Shown piece by piece: positions 5,642-7,795 of a stretch of 7,795 bases of DNA. Numbering within the stretch: position 1 is the stretch's first letter; every line of letters starts with the position of its first letter. The DNA comes from Candidatus Microgenomates bacterium (GTDB lineage Bacteria; Patescibacteriota; Microgenomatia; UBA1406; GWC2-37-13): NCBI GenBank assembly GCA_016178125.1, contig JACOTV010000083.1, positions 1-7,795 on the forward strand, in the 5' to 3' direction. Position numbers and translations under genes: made by a program. The notes under the pieces are model-generated. The model did no database searches. It worked only from the letters and a program-made list of their open reading frames with translations, and was not told where the DNA came from.

Positions 5642-7072
5642 TTATGTTCTTTTTACTAATCGATAGACTCCATACGCAGAAAATAGCGCAGGTAATAGAA
5701 GTATTGTAAGGTATTTAACCAAATCTTTCTCCTGATTCGACATATCGGGAGGGAGAGGGTACATGTCCACCGCGCGCTGACGAATTCCGCTCAGTGCACC
5801 ACGTGATGCATAATCACTCAGTACATTGAGCACAAGTTCGAGGTTGTCAGAAGTACGGGATAATGATTGATCTTCTACAAAACGAGAGGCCGGAATAACC
5901 ATAAGAGCACCGCCATTTTTTAGCCGTGCTTCGGTGATCAGGTTAAATGCGTGCAGATCACTGCGTTTGGGCTCGGCAATATCTCGAGGATTTAACGTGA
6001 AGGTATCATTCTGCTGCCATGAATTATTGGTAGTTTGTACAAGTGCCTTCAGTTTAATATCGCTGGGTGAGCCTATTGAAACTGACGATGTCCATGGAAA
6101 CGATAATTGGCGTACGTTTGAAAAATAGTTCGCAGATTTGTCAAAGGATTGCGTCCGGAGCCAAAACGGATACGCTGTCGCAATAGGTGCGCCGTCTTGA
6201 CCTCCAAAGTTAACAATTTCGGCCGCTGTTGAAAGAACAAGATTCTTGTTCAAGGTCATGCCAAATTTGCTTAATAGTCCATAGAGATTGTGATCAGCCG
6301 CAGCAGTTTGTAGGTCAGCACTCACCCATTGTCCATCGGCAAACACGATCCCGCGGCCGCCTGCTTTGAGATATTTTTCAAGACCTGCGATTTCTTCGTC
6401 AGAATATTTTTTTGTGCGATTATCTATTAACAGAAATGCCTTAACCGATGCATCCGGCGTCGCAATCGCCTCAAGATTAAATTGCACAGAAGACGCCTGA
6501 AAGAGTGTTCTGAATTGTTGGTCCTGGCCATTGCCACCCATAACGGCGACTTTGGGGAGTTCTTTTGACGTAATTTTATATATCGCCGAGGTGAGGTTGT
6601 ATTCTAAGTCGGGACTATCGGCGACCTGAGGCAGTGCTGCTTTTTTATTGTTTTCTGCGATACCGATCCCGAAGTACCCGGTGGTTACCGCAAACTGATC
6701 TTGTTCTTGCTGTGAAAAATTAAGCTCGGGAATGCCGAATTGGTCAGCCTCTTGCTTTACTTTTTCATCCTTCTTTGGATCTTTGGCAATAACCGTAATC
6801 TTTCCCCTGCCCTCTTTTTTATATTCAGCTAATAAGTCGCTTACATCTCGCTTCGTGGGCTGAAGGCGCGACGGAAGAACCGATGAATTGTAGAATGTGA
6901 TGGTGACCGGTGATTTGAGATTCCTTAGTATCCTCTTTGACGAATCAGAGAGTGTATACGCGTGATTTTTTGACAGGTCGAGCCTCAGCGTGGTGAAGCG
7001 CATTAAATAATTGACGATTACGAACGCAATAATGGCAAGTAGATAGTATGATTTTTTGGATAGATGTTTCAT
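5642..7072 (-). CDS. GldG-family ABC transporter auxiliary protein
   Basis: A 476-residue protein of the GldG type (COG3225, ABC_transp_aux domain), a membrane-anchored partner of ABC-2 exporters whose best-known member belongs to the Bacteroidetes gliding system. One membrane helix lies near the N-terminus (about 9-25), followed by the family-typical LDLSKNHAYTLSDSSKRIL and SPVTITFYNSSVLP, an extracytoplasmic region containing DLLAEY, GKITVIAKDP, LEYNLTSAIYKIT and a GAT-like fold (AGGRGIVFADGQW), and a second helix at the C-terminus (about 451-470) before a basic end. The ATG at 7072 follows the permease stop by 2 bases and has a good Shine-Dalgarno (7088-7081) inside the permease gene, so the two are translated together. 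The transported substrate is unknown. With no other gliding gene here, a general export or envelope role is more likely than gliding. Confidence 0.85.
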   Translation of the reverse strand: MKHLSKKSYYLLAIIAFVIVNYLMRFTTLRLDLSKNHAYTLSDSSKRILRNLKSPVTITFYNSSVLPSRLQPTKRDVSDLLAEYKKEGRGKITVIAKDPKKDEKVKQEADQFGIPELNFSQQEQDQFAVTTGYFGIGIAENNKKAALPQVADSPDLEYNLTSAIYKITSKELPKVAVMGGNGQDQQFRTLFQASSVQFNLEAIATPDASVKAFLLIDNRTKKYSDEEIAGLEKYLKAGGRGIVFADGQWVSADLQTAAADHNLYGLLSKFGMTLNKNLVLSTAAEIVNFGGQDGAPIATAYPFWLRTQSFDKSANYFSNVRQLSFPWTSSVSIGSPSDIKLKALVQTTNNSWQQNDTFTLNPRDIAEPKRSDLHAFNLITEARLKNGGALMVIPASRFVEDQSLSRTSDNLELVLNVLSDYASRGALSGIRQRAVDMYPLPPDMSNQEKDLVKYLTILLLPALFSAYGVYRLVKRT

Positions 7073-7074
7073 GG

Positions 7075-7776
7075 TTATTGCCTCCCCTCGAGTTCACTTG
7101 CCGTAAGATACGTAAATAATCCGATAAGCATCAGAAAGTACACAATACTCCGTAGATCCAATATGCCTTTTATAAACGGCTCTATATGCGTTGGCGGCAT
7201 AAGAAATACCACCGAGTCAGACAGTGACCGGGGAATAAATGATGCAACAAAATCACCCGAGAAAGCCATCAGTATAAACAACACAACGGCAGATATAAAA
7301 AACGCGACAATTTGATTGTTTGTCTTCAGTGAAAAAAAGAGCGCAATCGACGTAAATGCTGCAGACATAAGGAGAATTCCCAGGTAGCCAATAAGAATTT
7401 CGGGAAGATACAAGTGAGCGATCAGCGCGAGCGCAATCGGAAGACCCATCGTGAGCGCGAGCGCAATTGCCGTAACGGTAATAATTGCCAGCGTTTTACC
7501 AAATACAATATCCCACTCTCGTAGGGGGAGGGTAAGAAGCGTCTCGAGGGTATTGGTCCGCTTTTCTTCGGCAAATCCCCGCATCGCAAGCGCCGGAACC
7601 AGAATAGTCAATAACCACCCTGTGGTTACAAAAAACGGTCGCATCGAAGCCGAACCAACCGAAAAAATATCTTTTATAAACAAGAAATTTCCAAATAGAG
7701 CAAACAAAACAATCACAATAAACCCAAGCGGGTTATTGAAAAAATGCCCTAGTTCTTTTTTATATATTGCTTTCAT
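7075..7776 (-). CDS. ABC-2 type transporter permease, GldF-like
   Basis: A 233-residue integral membrane protein of the ABC-2 permease family, forming the channel of an exporter with a separate ATPase. It starts MKAIYKKELGHFFNNPLGF, typical of these permeases: an amphipathic N-terminus followed by helix 1 (about 17-35). The cytoplasmic coupling segment after helix 2 contains FAEEKRTNTLETLLTLPL (68-85), the signature of the GldF/NosY group. About six hydrophobic segments can be seen (near 17-35, 51-67, 95-120, 124-146, 155-175, 209-226). The matching ATP-binding gene is not in the window but is expected upstream: the last 19 bases contain tandem stops (TAA TAA at 7787-7782 on the minus strand) in another frame that could end it. 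No Shine-Dalgarno precedes the ATG at 7776; the upstream sequence is AT-rich. The gene is followed at 2 bases by the GldG-like gene. Confidence 0.85.
   Translation of the reverse strand: MKAIYKKELGHFFNNPLGFIVIVLFALFGNFLFIKDIFSVGSASMRPFFVTTGWLLTILVPALAMRGFAEEKRTNTLETLLTLPLREWDIVFGKTLAIITVTAIALALTMGLPIALALIAHLYLPEILIGYLGILLMSAAFTSIALFFSLKTNNQIVAFFISAVVLFILMAFSGDFVASFIPRSLSDSVVFLMPPTHIEPFIKGILDLRSIVYFLMLIGLFTYLTASELEGRQ
7081..7088 (-). promoter_or_regulatory. Shine-Dalgarno for the GldG-like gene
   Basis: AGGGGAGG, read on the minus strand from 7088 to 7081, ends 8 bases before the ATG at 7072. It lies within the last codons of the permease gene (coding Glu-Gly-Arg before Gln-stop). It is the only strong, well-spaced Shine-Dalgarno I find at the five starts that can be examined in this window, and it supports the 7072 start. 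Confidence 0.6.
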
Positions 7777-7795
7777 AGTATTTATTAGAAAGACG

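Overview
This 7.8-kb window is densely packed bacterial chromosome of moderate GC (roughly mid-40s percent by eye), almost without intergenic DNA. It reads as two convergent gene blocks. I see no tRNA, rRNA, CRISPR array, insertion sequence or phage gene, and no gene-free stretch of 300 bases. The gene set, very tight spacing, scarcity of Shine-Dalgarno sequences and protein style suggest a reduced-genome bacterium such as Patescibacteria/CPR, perhaps Saccharibacteria. The relevant features are an F420-ligase-like protein with no other F420 genes in view, a RibD-type dihydrofolate-reductase-like protein, and GldF/GldG-type transporter parts in a cell with no other gliding genes in view. The lineage is an inference from gene content and remains unproven.

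Plus-strand block (1-4275). The window opens inside a P-type cation ATPase of the magnesium-transporter-like (P3B/MgtA) type; its N-terminus lies upstream. It is followed at spacings of 22, 9 and 8 bases by era (a GTPase of ribosome assembly), a dihydrofolate reductase/RibD C-terminal-domain protein, and a CofE/COG1478-family gamma-glutamyl ligase. The last two form a plausible folate pair: reduction of dihydrofolate, then glutamate addition by a ligase of the type that replaces FolC in Chlamydia. This pairing is the most interesting functional hypothesis in the window.

Minus-strand block (7776-4272, read right to left). It holds an ABC-2 type permease (GldF-like), then a GldG-like membrane-anchored auxiliary protein, then gltX (glutamyl-tRNA synthetase). 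The genes are separated by 2 and 1 bases, so they are probably one operon; the ATPase partner of the transporter is expected just beyond the right edge. gltX is broken: its N-terminal 179 codons and its C-terminal two thirds lie in different frames. Comparison with remembered GluRS sequences suggests that about 26 bases coding for a conserved segment before the SDG-PTYH motif are missing. Because GluRS is normally essential, this is either an assembly or strain-variant artefact or a real and surprising lesion.

The two blocks meet tail to tail at 4272-4275, where the stop codons of the ligase gene and gltX overlap within one TTAA. No convincing terminator lies between them.
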